From positions 1 to 35,305 of the forward strand of contig JAFYLQ010000012.1 in NCBI GenBank assembly GCA_017550105.1: 35,305 nt of DNA. The letters are read 5' to 3'. The stretch's first letter is position 1. Every line of letters begins with the position of its first letter. Below the pieces are notes generated by a model. That model had not been told where the DNA came from. It saw only the letters and a list, made by a program, of their open reading frames with translations, and did not search any database. A program made the position numbers and the translations under genes. Below, piece by piece: positions 1-6,684 of the stretch. The stretch comes from Clostridia bacterium (lineage in GTDB: Bacteria > Bacillota > Clostridia > Oscillospirales > Acutalibacteraceae).

Positions 1-1
1 A

Positions 2-112
2 ACTCGAGTTTGTCCTCATTGTGGCGAAGAAAAACCTTTAAGTGCTTTTGGGTTTAGAAATATGGGTGATGATACAATTAGAAATCAGTCTTGGTGTAAG
101 GATTGTAGGTAA
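2..112 (+). CDS. C-terminal fragment of a zinc-ribbon protein (5' end outside window)
   Basis: An open frame enters from the left edge and stops at 110-112. The 36 visible residues contain two cysteine pairs, C-P-H-C followed about 25 residues later by C-K-D-C, and end on arginine right after the second pair. This is a treble-clef/zinc-ribbon-like tail (pattern CPxCGEEKPLSxF...CKDC) of the kind often found at the ends of phage and restriction-associated proteins. The stop lies 4 bp before the methyltransferase ATG at 117, so the two are probably co-transcribed. It could be the tail of a cognate endonuclease, but nothing catalytic is visible; function unknown. Confidence 0.6.
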   Translation, partial: TRVCPHCGEEKPLSAFGFRNMGDDTIRNQSWCKDCR

Positions 113-116
113 CATT

Positions 117-863
117 ATGGCTAAAAAAATAACCAAATGGGAACCCGATGATTTTGAGTTAGAAATGACTACCCATTGGTCGTTCCCGAAACGTGGCGAT
201 TGGGCTACTCATGATGCTAAATGGCGTGGTAATTGGTCTCCGTACATTCCTCGTAACATTCTACTCCGATATTCAAAAGAAAATGATTTAGTGCTTGATC
301 AGTTCGCCGGTGGTGGAACCACTCTTGTTGAAGCTAAGCTACTTAACAGAAATATAATCGGTGTAGATGTGAATGATGTTGCTCTTGCTCGTTGCAAAGA
401 GAAAACAGAATTTGAGCACGAAGGTGCAAATGGTAAGGTATATTTACATAAAGGAGATGCCCGAAATCTTGATTTTATTCCAGGTGGAAGTATTGATTTG
501 ATATGTACTCATCCACCATATGCAGATATCATTCAATATAGTGAAGATATACCCGAAGATTTGTCTTTGTTGAAAGTTAAAGATTTTCTCGAGGAAATGA
601 AAAAAGTGGCAGCAGAAAGCTATCGTGTTCTGAAAAAGGACAATTTCTGTGCTGTTCTTATGGGCGATACTCGTCAGAAGGGACACATGATTCCTATGTC
701 TTTCGAGGTTATGCGAATCTTTGAAGATGCAGGGTTTAAGTTAAAAGAACTTATAATTAAAGAACAACATAACTGTAAAGCAACAGGATATTGGAAAACA
801 AATAGTGTGAAATATAACTTTTTATTAATTGCACATGAGTATTTGTTTGTGTTTAGAAAATAA
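117..863 (+). CDS. Site-specific DNA methyltransferase, amino (N4-C/N6-A) type
   Basis: A 248-residue Rossmann-fold methyltransferase. The AdoMet-binding motif I reads DQFAGGGTTL, followed by the acidic GVDVND strand; the catalytic motif IV is THPPYADI, a variant of (D/N/S)PP(Y/F). Motif I precedes motif IV, the order of alpha/gamma-class enzymes and the reverse of beta-class ones; there is little room for a separate target-recognition domain. ATG 117 is chosen because an AGGT sits 7 bp upstream and the zinc-ribbon gene ends just before it; a longer frame from 42 overlaps that gene. It presumably modifies adenine or cytosine amino groups in DNA, either as half of a restriction-modification pair with the gene to the left or as an orphan. 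Its codon use is more A/T-ending than that of the genes at 1792-4356, which suggests transfer. Confidence 0.8.
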   Translation: MAKKITKWEPDDFELEMTTHWSFPKRGDWATHDAKWRGNWSPYIPRNILLRYSKENDLVLDQFAGGGTTLVEAKLLNRNIIGVDVNDVALARCKEKTEFEHEGANGKVYLHKGDARNLDFIPGGSIDLICTHPPYADIIQYSEDIPEDLSLLKVKDFLEEMKKVAAESYRVLKKDNFCAVLMGDTRQKGHMIPMSFEVMRIFEDAGFKLKELIIKEQHNCKATGYWKTNSVKYNFLLIAHEYLFVFRK

Positions 864-929
864 TATCGTTTGCTCTAACAAACTCAGAAAATGAACATCG
901 CATTTTAAAGTATTATAAAATATGCGTGA

Positions 930-964
930 AAAAAGCAGAAACGAAATTCGTTTCTGCTTTTTTT
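930..964. terminator. Bidirectional intrinsic terminator between convergent genes
   Basis: GCAGAAACG (935-943) pairs perfectly with CGTTTCTGC (949-957). The stem is flanked by an A-run on the left and a T-run (958-964) on the right, so it can stop transcripts from the methyltransferase and from the minus-strand gene ending at 964. Confidence 0.85.
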
Positions 965-1650
965 CAGTTAAAGTACTTTTCGATTTTTGTGAATTTATTT
1001 TTAAAGGTGAAGCGGCGTTCCAAAAATGCGGATATTCTGCCAATAAGAAAGCCGTTTATAATAGCGCAAATTATGGTTCCGATTCCCACGCCCTTGAAGG
1101 TGCCGAAGCCGAAAAAGGTAAAGGATAAAATTACCGAAAGGGCAGTGTTTATGCAATCGTAAGCCGTTTTGGTTTTGTTTATATTAATCGAAAATTTCTT
1201 GGAAATTTCTTTAACAATAAGCTCGTAAGCCTCGGGTGACAGATACGTGTGAAAGAAAAGTGAAACGGCTAAAGCACAGCAAAGAGTACCTACAACAAAC
1301 CAAAGAATTCTCAAGGGTAATATTTCGCAGGGCAGGTCGGCTATTACCCACATAGCACCGTCAAGAAGTGTGCCGTAAAGGAGGGCGGTTATGAAAGAAA
1401 AAAGGTAGAAAAGCCTGAACCTTCGTAATATTATTACCGTCAGTAGCACAAGAAAGCCCTGCACACAATATTCGGCAACTCCAAAAGAAAACCAAGGTAA
1501 AAATTCGGATATTTTAAGATGGAGTATGTAGGTTGGGGCAACGACCATGGACATTCCTAAATTTGCCTTTTCGGTAAATGCCGCACCGAAAGCCATTATT
1601 ACAAGCCCTAAAACGTAAGAAATTTCGGTGTAAAAAATTCTTTTTTTCAT
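964..1650 (-). CDS. YczE/YitT-like integral membrane protein (DUF6198-type)
   Basis: A 228-residue, strongly hydrophobic protein with about five to six transmembrane segments separated by short loops. The segments start near residues 8, 55, 75, 115, 170 and 190, and the tail is basic and cytoplasmic. The opening (an N-terminal helix, then a FTEKANLGMSMV stretch) resembles the YczE/YyaS/YitT family, whose transport or regulatory role is not established. It is a single gene: it converges on the methyltransferase at 930-964 and diverges from the peptidase at 1792. The family call is from pattern memory; no substrate can be inferred. Confidence 0.6.
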   Translation of the reverse strand: MKKRIFYTEISYVLGLVIMAFGAAFTEKANLGMSMVVAPTYILHLKISEFLPWFSFGVAEYCVQGFLVLLTVIILRRFRLFYLFSFITALLYGTLLDGAMWVIADLPCEILPLRILWFVVGTLCCALAVSLFFHTYLSPEAYELIVKEISKKFSININKTKTAYDCINTALSVILSFTFFGFGTFKGVGIGTIICAIINGFLIGRISAFLERRFTFKNKFTKIEKYFN

Positions 1651-1694
1651 AAATGAAGCCCTTTCGTAAAACCATAATCGGTTTTTGTGAACAC

Positions 1695-1714
1695 AAGGTG
1701 GATTGTACCACCTT
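1695..1714. promoter_or_regulatory. 7-bp inverted repeat between divergent genes
   Basis: AAGGTGG (1695-1701) and CCACCTT (1708-1714) form a perfect hairpin with a 6-nt spacer, followed on the plus strand by a T-rich run. No plus-strand gene ends here, so it is either an operator for the divergent pair or a hairpin in the 5' leader of the minus-strand membrane protein gene. Confidence 0.3.
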
Positions 1715-1732
1715 TTATTTTAAAAATCAACT

Positions 1733-1760
1733 TTGCTTTTACGTGTTATTGTGCTATAAT
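1733..1760 (+). promoter_or_regulatory. Sigma-A promoter of the M14/DUF2817 peptidase gene
   Basis: TTGCTT (1733-1738) and TATAAT (1755-1760) are separated by 16 bp. The -10 has a TGn extension (TGC), giving an extended -10 promoter about 30 bp upstream of the start codon. Confidence 0.6.
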
Positions 1761-1791
1761 ATAAATATAAAATTTGTATAGGAGAAAAGCT

Positions 1792-3048
1792 ATGAAAAAG
1801 AAAACAAAAAAAGTGCTGATTTCATTGCTCAGCACAGTAGTTGCGGTTGTTATTTTGCTTACGGTGGCGGGACCCCATTTCGTGCTTATGGGTGCACGTC
1901 AGCCCGAGGTTGAAGCTGAGTATGCCTATAGCGAATATTTTTATAACGACTACGACACAATACGTGCTCACCTTAAGGAGCGTGTGAGTGAGCTTGAGGG
2001 CAAGGGCGTTAAGGTCGAGGTTAGCGAATATGCCGTTGACGAAAAGGACGACCTTTATATTGATAATATTTATTTACCCAGTAACGACAAAAAGGATAAT
2101 CTTATTGTGCTTACTACGGGCGTTCACGGTATAGAGGGCTACATCGGTTCGGTTATGCTCGACGTGTTTTTTGAGGAAATTTATCCTACCTTGAATACGG
2201 ATACAACGGGTGTGCTTATTGTGGCAAACGTGAATCCCTACGGTATGAAGTATATGCGTCGTTATAACGAAAACAACGTTGACCTTAACCGCAACTTTAT
2301 TATTGATTGGGAAAATTTCAACCTTTCATCAAATAAGGATTACCCCGAGGTTAAAGAGTTTTTACAGCCCGAGGGTGAAATCGGCAATGCATTGTGGCAC
2401 GAGGTAGGCTTTTACGGAAATCTTGCCAAAGAGGCTCTGACAAAGGGCGCCGACAAGGTTTCGGATGCGCTTCTTACAGGTCAGTATGAATATCCTCAGG
2501 GTGTTTATTACGGCGGTAACGGTGACGAAATCTCAACCACGTATCTTAAGAGTGTGTTTAACGACTGTCTTGACGGTGAATACGCTAATATTATTCATAT
2601 CGACATTCACTCAGGCTACGGACCCCGATATAATATGGTAATTTTCAACTCAGTTTTCGACACGATGACCGAGGCAGAGACCAAAGCGGCTTTTGGCTAT
2701 GATTACGTAATTGCTCACGATTCCGAGTCCTTCTACGCTACAACGGGCGACACTACCGACTATTTCTACCGTCTTGCCGAAAGCAAAAAGACCGATAAGG
2801 AATTATACTCAACCTGCTTTGAATTCGGTACAATCGGCGACAGCTTTATGGAGTCAATTCTTTCGCTTAAATATACCGTTGACGAAAACAGAAACCATTG
2901 GTATCCTACGGATAACAAGGTTACAGAAGAGGTTGTAAACGAAAATTATAAGGAGCTTTTCTACCCCACCGAAACACAGTGGCGTGAAAAAACAGTAGCT
3001 GATTTTAAAATCGCTACCGAAGGTGTGCTCAAAGCTAAATTAAAGTAA
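1792..3048 (+). CDS. Membrane-anchored M14-family metallopeptidase (DUF2817-like)
   Basis: A 418-residue protein with a lysine-rich N terminus and one hydrophobic segment (about residues 9-28), so it is probably secreted or anchored outside the cell. Zinc-carboxypeptidase hallmarks follow in order: HGIE near residue 112 (HxxE zinc ligands), DLNRNF near 163 (substrate-binding N-R), DIHSG near 270 (third zinc ligand) and FEFGT near 343 (catalytic glutamate). The GVHGIEG form of the first motif is typical of DUF2817, a branch of M14. It likely trims peptides or amide-linked substrates at the cell surface. ATG 1792 is preferred over an upstream in-frame TTG at 1774 because AGGAG (1780-1784) lies 7 bp before it. 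Monocistronic, with its own promoter. Confidence 0.8.
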   Translation: MKKKTKKVLISLLSTVVAVVILLTVAGPHFVLMGARQPEVEAEYAYSEYFYNDYDTIRAHLKERVSELEGKGVKVEVSEYAVDEKDDLYIDNIYLPSNDKKDNLIVLTTGVHGIEGYIGSVMLDVFFEEIYPTLNTDTTGVLIVANVNPYGMKYMRRYNENNVDLNRNFIIDWENFNLSSNKDYPEVKEFLQPEGEIGNALWHEVGFYGNLAKEALTKGADKVSDALLTGQYEYPQGVYYGGNGDEISTTYLKSVFNDCLDGEYANIIHIDIHSGYGPRYNMVIFNSVFDTMTEAETKAAFGYDYVIAHDSESFYATTGDTTDYFYRLAESKKTDKELYSTCFEFGTIGDSFMESILSLKYTVDENRNHWYPTDNKVTEEVVNENYKELFYPTETQWREKTVADFKIATEGVLKAKLK

Positions 3049-3124
3049 TTTTATTTACTTTTTGTGGTTAATCTGAAAATTTCTGCTAACACTATGAATA
3101 CATTAATATTTAGGAGATGTTAGT

Positions 3125-3277
3125 ATGAGATACGAATGTCCTTGTGGCTATATTTATGATACTGCTAAGGGTGACCCCGAAAACGGTGTTGCACCTAACA
3201 CAAAGTGGGAGGACGTACCCTCTGATTGGGTTTGCCCCACCTGTGGCCTCGGTAAAGAGGCATTTGAAAAAATATAA
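3125..3277 (+). CDS. rub: Rubredoxin with shortened first cysteine motif
   Basis: A 50-residue electron carrier with the rubredoxin layout: a first cysteine knuckle followed by GYIYD, the central GDPENGV...W-D-VPSDW stretch, then CPTCG and KEAF. The four iron ligands would be C5, C7, C37 and C40. The first pair is C-P-C rather than the usual C-x-x-C, one residue short; the second pair is canonical. AGGAG at 3112-3116 supports ATG 3125. A strong terminator follows, then a flavin reductase gene; in some anaerobes these two modules are fused as the high-molecular-weight rubredoxin Hrb, so the pair probably moves electrons from NAD(P)H through flavin to rubredoxin for oxygen or nitric oxide detoxification. 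The coupling is inferred from context. Confidence 0.85.
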   Translation: MRYECPCGYIYDTAKGDPENGVAPNTKWEDVPSDWVCPTCGLGKEAFEKI

Positions 3278-3284
3278 AGAAAAA

Positions 3285-3309
3285 GCCGATGGAATTCCAT
3301 CGGCTTTTT
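3285..3309 (+). terminator. Intrinsic terminator after rubredoxin
   Basis: GCCGATGGAA (3285-3294) pairs with TTCCATCGGC (3295-3304), with AATT as the effective loop, followed by five T (3305-3309). It separates rubredoxin from the flavin reductase transcript, unless read-through occurs. Confidence 0.85.
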
Positions 3310-3371
3310 CTTGTAAATTTACGGAGAATGTGGTATCATTAATTTAATTTATTGTTAAAGGAGAGCTATAT

Positions 3372-3872
3372 ATGGATAATACTGCTTTATTTAACCTTTC
3401 TTACGGTGTTTATGTTGTTACTACATGGGATGAGGGTAAGCCAACAGGCTGTACTGCAAACTCCGCTATGCAGGTAACCTCAACTCCTGCAACTGTTGCA
3501 GTTTCAATTAACCACGATAATCACACCAACAAATGCATAAAGGATACGGGTGTTTTTGCTGTTAATATCCTTGGTGAAAACGTTGACCCGATGATAATCG
3601 GCTCCTTCGGCTTCAGAAGCGGCAGGGACGTTAATAAGTTTGAGGGCATAGACCACCTTGTTAAGGGTTATCTTCCCGTGTTGCCCCAGGCTATTTCTTA
3701 TATAACCTGTAAGGTTATTAACACAATGGAAACCGAAACCCATACTATTTTCCTTGGTGAGGTTACGGATGCAGGTCACCTTAATAAGGACGTGCCCATG
3801 ACTTACTCATATTATCACAAGGTTATAAAGGGCTCTGCTCCTAAAAATGCACCCACCTATGCAGGTGACTGA
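3372..3872 (+). CDS. Flavin reductase-like FMN-binding protein (Hrb N-domain type)
   Basis: A 166-residue protein with the flavin reductase-like (split-barrel, FMN) fold. It opens with LSYGVYVVTT, followed by GCTANSAMQVTSTPATVAVSIN and KCIKDTGVFAVNIL, the usual flavin-contact region, and later FLGEVTDA. It matches the N-terminal half of Hrb-type NADH:rubredoxin reductases and the related stand-alone clostridial enzymes. ATG 3372 has AAAGGAG (3357-3363) in front. It lies between rubredoxin and shikimate kinase; its stop is 1 bp before the aroK ATG, so it is translationally coupled to an amino-acid biosynthesis gene. The likely reaction is flavin reduction by NAD(P)H with rubredoxin as acceptor, inferred from the neighbour. 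Confidence 0.8.
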   Translation: MDNTALFNLSYGVYVVTTWDEGKPTGCTANSAMQVTSTPATVAVSINHDNHTNKCIKDTGVFAVNILGENVDPMIIGSFGFRSGRDVNKFEGIDHLVKGYLPVLPQAISYITCKVINTMETETHTIFLGEVTDAGHLNKDVPMTYSYYHKVIKGSAPKNAPTYAGD

Positions 3873-3873
3873 T

Positions 3874-4356
3874 ATGAAAAACCTTGTATTAATCGGTATG
3901 CCCGGTGCGGGTAAAAGCACCGTGGGTGTTCTTCTTGCAAAATCAATGCTTATGAATTTTTGTGATACGGATTTGTTGATACAAAATTTCACGGGCGAGA
4001 GCCTTTCTGATACCATAAAAAGCAGGGGCATCGATGCCTTTATAAGGTTAGAGGACGAAATTATTTATAATACCGAATTTAAAAACAGCGTTATTGCTAC
4101 GGGCGGTAGTGCGGTTTACGGTGAAAGAGCAATGAATAAGCTCAGGGAAAACGGTAAAATTGTTTATCTTAGGGTTAGTCCCGTGGAGCTTAATAAGCGT
4201 GTTAATAATATACATACACGCGGTATTGCTATGAAAGAGGGGACGACTCTTGCGGAGCTTTACGAAGAAAGAGCACCCCTTTACGAAAAATATGCGGATA
4301 TAATAATTGAATGTGACGGCAAAACCCCCGAGGAATGTGTTGATTTGATTATGTAA
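3874..4356 (+). CDS. aroK: Shikimate kinase
   Basis: A 160-residue kinase phosphorylating shikimate at the 3-hydroxyl, a step of chorismate and aromatic amino acid synthesis in the cytoplasm. The Walker A motif GMPGAGKST is at residues 8-16, the shikimate-binding acidic motif DTD follows near 33-35, the ATGGSAV loop near 78 corresponds to the usual glycine-rich substrate loop, and the lid arginine lies in TRGIAM near 113. The lid reads TRGIAM instead of the more common TRPLL, a variant I associate with clostridial homologues. Start 3874 is used rather than 3847, because the latter overlaps the flavin reductase and AGGTG lies 6 bp before 3874. A terminator follows directly. No other shikimate genes are in the window. 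Confidence 0.85.
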   Translation: MKNLVLIGMPGAGKSTVGVLLAKSMLMNFCDTDLLIQNFTGESLSDTIKSRGIDAFIRLEDEIIYNTEFKNSVIATGGSAVYGERAMNKLRENGKIVYLRVSPVELNKRVNNIHTRGIAMKEGTTLAELYEERAPLYEKYADIIIECDGKTPEECVDLIM

Positions 4357-4361
4357 AAAAA

Positions 4362-4396
4362 CTTCCCGACTCGTGTGAGTCGGGAAGCTCTTTTTT
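4362..4396. terminator. Bidirectional terminator between aroK and the permease
   Basis: CTTCCCGACTC (4362-4372) pairs with GAGTCGGGAAG (4377-4387) around a GTGT loop, with A-run upstream and T-run 4391-4396 downstream. It serves both convergent genes; the permease stop codon overlaps the T-run. Confidence 0.9.
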
Positions 4397-5816
4397 AACC
4401 CCAGATAAACCAGAGCATTAAATAACCTGTTGTAACTGCTGCAAGGGTGAAGGGTACGCCGTATTTCATAAAGGTTGTACTCTTAACCTCGTGACCCTCC
4501 TTACGAAGGATACCGATACCTGCGATGTTTGCACTTGCACCGATGGGTGTAAGGTTACCGCCAAGGGTTGCACCGCAAAGAAGACCGTAGTAAAGAAGCT
4601 TCGGGTCCATACCGGGGAAGCCCTCTGCAATAACGGGTACAATTGCAAGCATTGTTGCGGTGTAGGGAATGTTATCAATAAATGCTGAAAGAATAACGGA
4701 AGCCCATACGATAATGGTGAATACAAGGAAGGGTGAGCCGCCGCCCAAATTCTTGATTACGTTACCGATTACGTCAACAACACCTGCAGATTCGATACCG
4801 CCGATAACTATGAAAAGGAAGGTAAGAAGTGCGATTGTGTAGTAGTCGATTTCCTTGAAGGCGTTTTTAACAACCGCCTTGTTCTTTTTGATAACAAGCT
4901 CTCTGAAAGCACCGATAAGGAAGATTGCAATACAAAGAATACCGTTTGTGATGTCAGGCTTATAAATCTTTAAGCCGTCAGCGGTCTGTTCAAAGAATCT
5001 GAAGTCACCCTCGCCCTGATAATAGGGAATGAACGATACGCCGATAAGGGCAACAACCGTGCCAACAAGAAGGATTGTGGGGAAATAATCCTCAACCTTT
5101 GTTTCGCCCTTGAATGAGATTTTGCCCTTTTCTTTTCTGAACATAAAGAGGATGATGAGGGCGGCAACAATTGCACCTGCTTCAACAACCCAGAACATAC
5201 CGGGCTTTGATGAGCCGTCAAGGGCTTTGTCAACAAAGAATGACGAGAAGTCAAGGTTTGCGGCTTTACCCAAAAGGATTGATGTAGTGTCACCAACAAG
5301 TGTGGCGGCACCCTGAAGGTTTGATGAAACCGCTATACATATAATAGAGGCTACAGGTGAAATGTTGAGCTTTTTGCAGAAAGCAAGGGCAACGGGGGCT
5401 ATCATAAGCACTGTTGCAACGTTGTCAACGAAAGCGGAAACAATACCTGCAAAAAGTGAAATTACAACCACAACCCACTTAACGTTGGGCATTTTGGATA
5501 TGAGCACGTCAGAAAGCAGCTGGGGCATTTTGGATTCAATAAATAAATAAACCGTACCCATAGTACCCGCAATCATCATAATTACGTTCCAGTCGATGTT
5601 CTTGAGCGCATCAAGAATACCGTAAGTGTAAACTCCGTCACCCACGTTGAAGAACTCGGCGCCGAATAAATCGGGCTTTAACGTGGCTATAACGCCTAAG
5701 CCTACAAAAAGTAATGCGGAAACACCTACGATATAGGGGCGTATTTTTTGAAAAATAAGCATAAGAACGTAGGTTATTGCAAAGATTACCAATGCAACAA
5801 TTGTGATTTGACTCAT
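4395..5816 (-). CDS. Ion/anion permease of the ArsB/NhaD (SLC13-like) superfamily
   Basis: A 473-residue protein with about 11-13 transmembrane helices, present as two homologous halves. Each half has a helix-break motif: FVDNVATVLMIAP with SNLQGAATLVGD in the first, FIDNIPYTATMLAIVP with GATLGGNLTPIGASAN in the second. These repeats are typical of the ion-transporter superfamily that includes NhaD-type Na+/H+ antiporters, ArsB and the P protein. The substrate cannot be fixed from sequence; sodium/proton exchange is a reasonable guess. Start ATG 5816 is chosen over an upstream frame to 5912 because GGAG lies about 7 nt before it and the extra 32 residues fall in a structured leader. It is monocistronic, with a consensus promoter and a terminator inside the leader, so regulation by transcription attenuation is likely. 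Confidence 0.85.
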   Translation of the reverse strand: MSQITIVALVIFAITYVLMLIFQKIRPYIVGVSALLFVGLGVIATLKPDLFGAEFFNVGDGVYTYGILDALKNIDWNVIMMIAGTMGTVYLFIESKMPQLLSDVLISKMPNVKWVVVVISLFAGIVSAFVDNVATVLMIAPVALAFCKKLNISPVASIICIAVSSNLQGAATLVGDTTSILLGKAANLDFSSFFVDKALDGSSKPGMFWVVEAGAIVAALIILFMFRKEKGKISFKGETKVEDYFPTILLVGTVVALIGVSFIPYYQGEGDFRFFEQTADGLKIYKPDITNGILCIAIFLIGAFRELVIKKNKAVVKNAFKEIDYYTIALLTFLFIVIGGIESAGVVDVIGNVIKNLGGGSPFLVFTIIVWASVILSAFIDNIPYTATMLAIVPVIAEGFPGMDPKLLYYGLLCGATLGGNLTPIGASANIAGIGILRKEGHEVKSTTFMKYGVPFTLAAVTTGYLMLWFIWG

Positions 5817-5851
5817 AAAAATCTCCATTCTCGGTGTAAAGTTGTCTGTAC

Positions 5852-5963
5852 AAAAAAACACCCATCTTGAGGATGGGTGGAAAAGGTAAGTATGACAAAC
5901 CTGCAACCTCAATAAATAACCTGCGAAAGCAAGCTATGACAGACTCCACCACTTACGGGTTGC
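5852..5963 (-). promoter_or_regulatory. Structured 5' leader with intrinsic terminator; riboswitch candidate
   Basis: The predicted transcript (start near 5963) opens with GCAACC, complementary to GGUUGC at 5908-5903. GUAAGU (5956-5951) is complementary to ACUUAC (5891-5886); the two pairings cross, so they could form a pseudoknot. Between them AUAGCUUGC/GCAGGUUAU (5937-5929 with 5924-5916) makes a 9-bp hairpin with a UUUC loop. A terminator follows: CACCCATC/GATGGGTG with seven T (5879-5852). GGUGGA (5950-5945) is complementary to UCCACC (5881-5876), which overlaps the first arm of the terminator, so an antiterminator is available. I do not recognise it as a known class. An ion-sensing function is suggested only by the downstream permease. 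Confidence 0.65.
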
Positions 5964-5969
5964 AATTTG

Positions 5970-5998
5970 ATTATATTATCCCGAGGGCTAATTGTCAA
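5970..5998 (-). promoter_or_regulatory. Consensus sigma-A promoter of the permease leader
   Basis: TTGACA (5998-5993) and TATAAT (5975-5970) match consensus exactly with a 17-bp spacer. The predicted start near 5963 falls on the first paired base of the leader RNA. Confidence 0.85.
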
Positions 5999-6109
5999 CA
6001 AAAGTTATTTTTTAAACGAAGTATGATTGTTTTTTAACAATTGACTTGTTTAAAAGTGGAAAATGTGATAACATACACTGCACAGAATAGTTATTTGTCA
6101 GGTGATTGA

Positions 6110-6592
6110 ATGAATTATAAAAACGTTCCGCAATGGATGCAGGATAGCAGGTCGGAAATACAAGGTCAGAATGACGTTGTAGGACTTATTATTGCAGAAT
6201 ACATAGGCACTTTTGTGAAAAGGGGCTTTACCCAGCAGGAAATGGGCTCCCTTATGGCGGGTGCATTTTTACTTCCCTTAGAAGAGGTTGAAAAAAGAAT
6301 TGATGCTCTTATGTCCCTGTGTGATGACAAAGAGCAAGGCAAAAAGCTTTGTGTTTTCTGTGTGCAGAAGGGTGAGCTTTTTTCGGTTGAGGATACCGAC
6401 CCTTGCGAAATCATAGAAATTTTAAAAGAAAAATACGGCACTGAAGCGGTAAAGGAAACCCTGCTTAATTACCCCGAGATATTATACGTATGGAAAAATT
6501 CCAGGTTTAGAAATTCACCCGAAAATGGAAAAAACAGGGAAAAAGCCGAGTTTATTCTTAGTGAATGTGCAAGTGTTTTTCCTGAAATTTAA
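6110..6592 (+). CDS. Conserved-looking cytoplasmic protein of unknown function
   Basis: A 160-residue soluble protein with no signal peptide or membrane segment. The first half looks helical (IIAEYIGTFVKRGFTQQEMGSLM), the middle has a CVFC cysteine pair near residue 83, and the end is charged. I do not recognise a family. AGGTGA about 6 nt before the ATG supports the start. A TTGACT at 6041 could be its -35, but the matching -10 is weak. It stands alone upstream of the rny promoter region with no clear terminator; the next signal is the palindrome at 6636. Codon use resembles the surrounding core genes, so I think it is real. Confidence 0.6.
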   Translation: MNYKNVPQWMQDSRSEIQGQNDVVGLIIAEYIGTFVKRGFTQQEMGSLMAGAFLLPLEEVEKRIDALMSLCDDKEQGKKLCVFCVQKGELFSVEDTDPCEIIEILKEKYGTEAVKETLLNYPEILYVWKNSRFRNSPENGKNREKAEFILSECASVFPEI

Positions 6593-6635
6593 GTAAAATA
6601 AAAAATAAAAATAAATGCAACAAAAATTTAAATTT

Positions 6636-6654
6636 GTCAAGTAATTTACTTGAC
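6636..6654. promoter_or_regulatory. 19-bp perfect palindrome overlapping the rny -35 (operator candidate)
   Basis: GTCAAGTAA, one T, then TTACTTGAC: a 9+9 perfect inverted repeat whose right arm covers most of the TTGACT -35 of the rny promoter. Size and symmetry resemble MarR-type operators. There is no T-run after it, so it is not a terminator. No MarR-family gene is in the window. Confidence 0.6.
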
Positions 6655-6678
6655 TAATATGGCAATATTTATTATAAT
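6650..6678 (+). promoter_or_regulatory. rny: Sigma-A promoter of the rny leader
   Basis: TTGACT (6650-6655) and TATAAT (6673-6678) with a 17-bp spacer. It gives a leader of about 300 nt before the rny start codon. Confidence 0.75.
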
Positions 6679-6684
6679 ATACGA

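Noticed and set aside
1695-1720. Intrinsic terminator on the plus strand before the DUF2817 gene
   Set aside because: The hairpin and T-run look right, but no plus-strand gene lies upstream of it since the preceding gene is on the minus strand; listed only as an inverted repeat.
5817-5912. N-terminal extension of the permease by 32 residues
   Set aside because: The extension reads through the leader terminator and adds a polar, non-membrane segment not expected in this family; GGAG supports ATG 5816.
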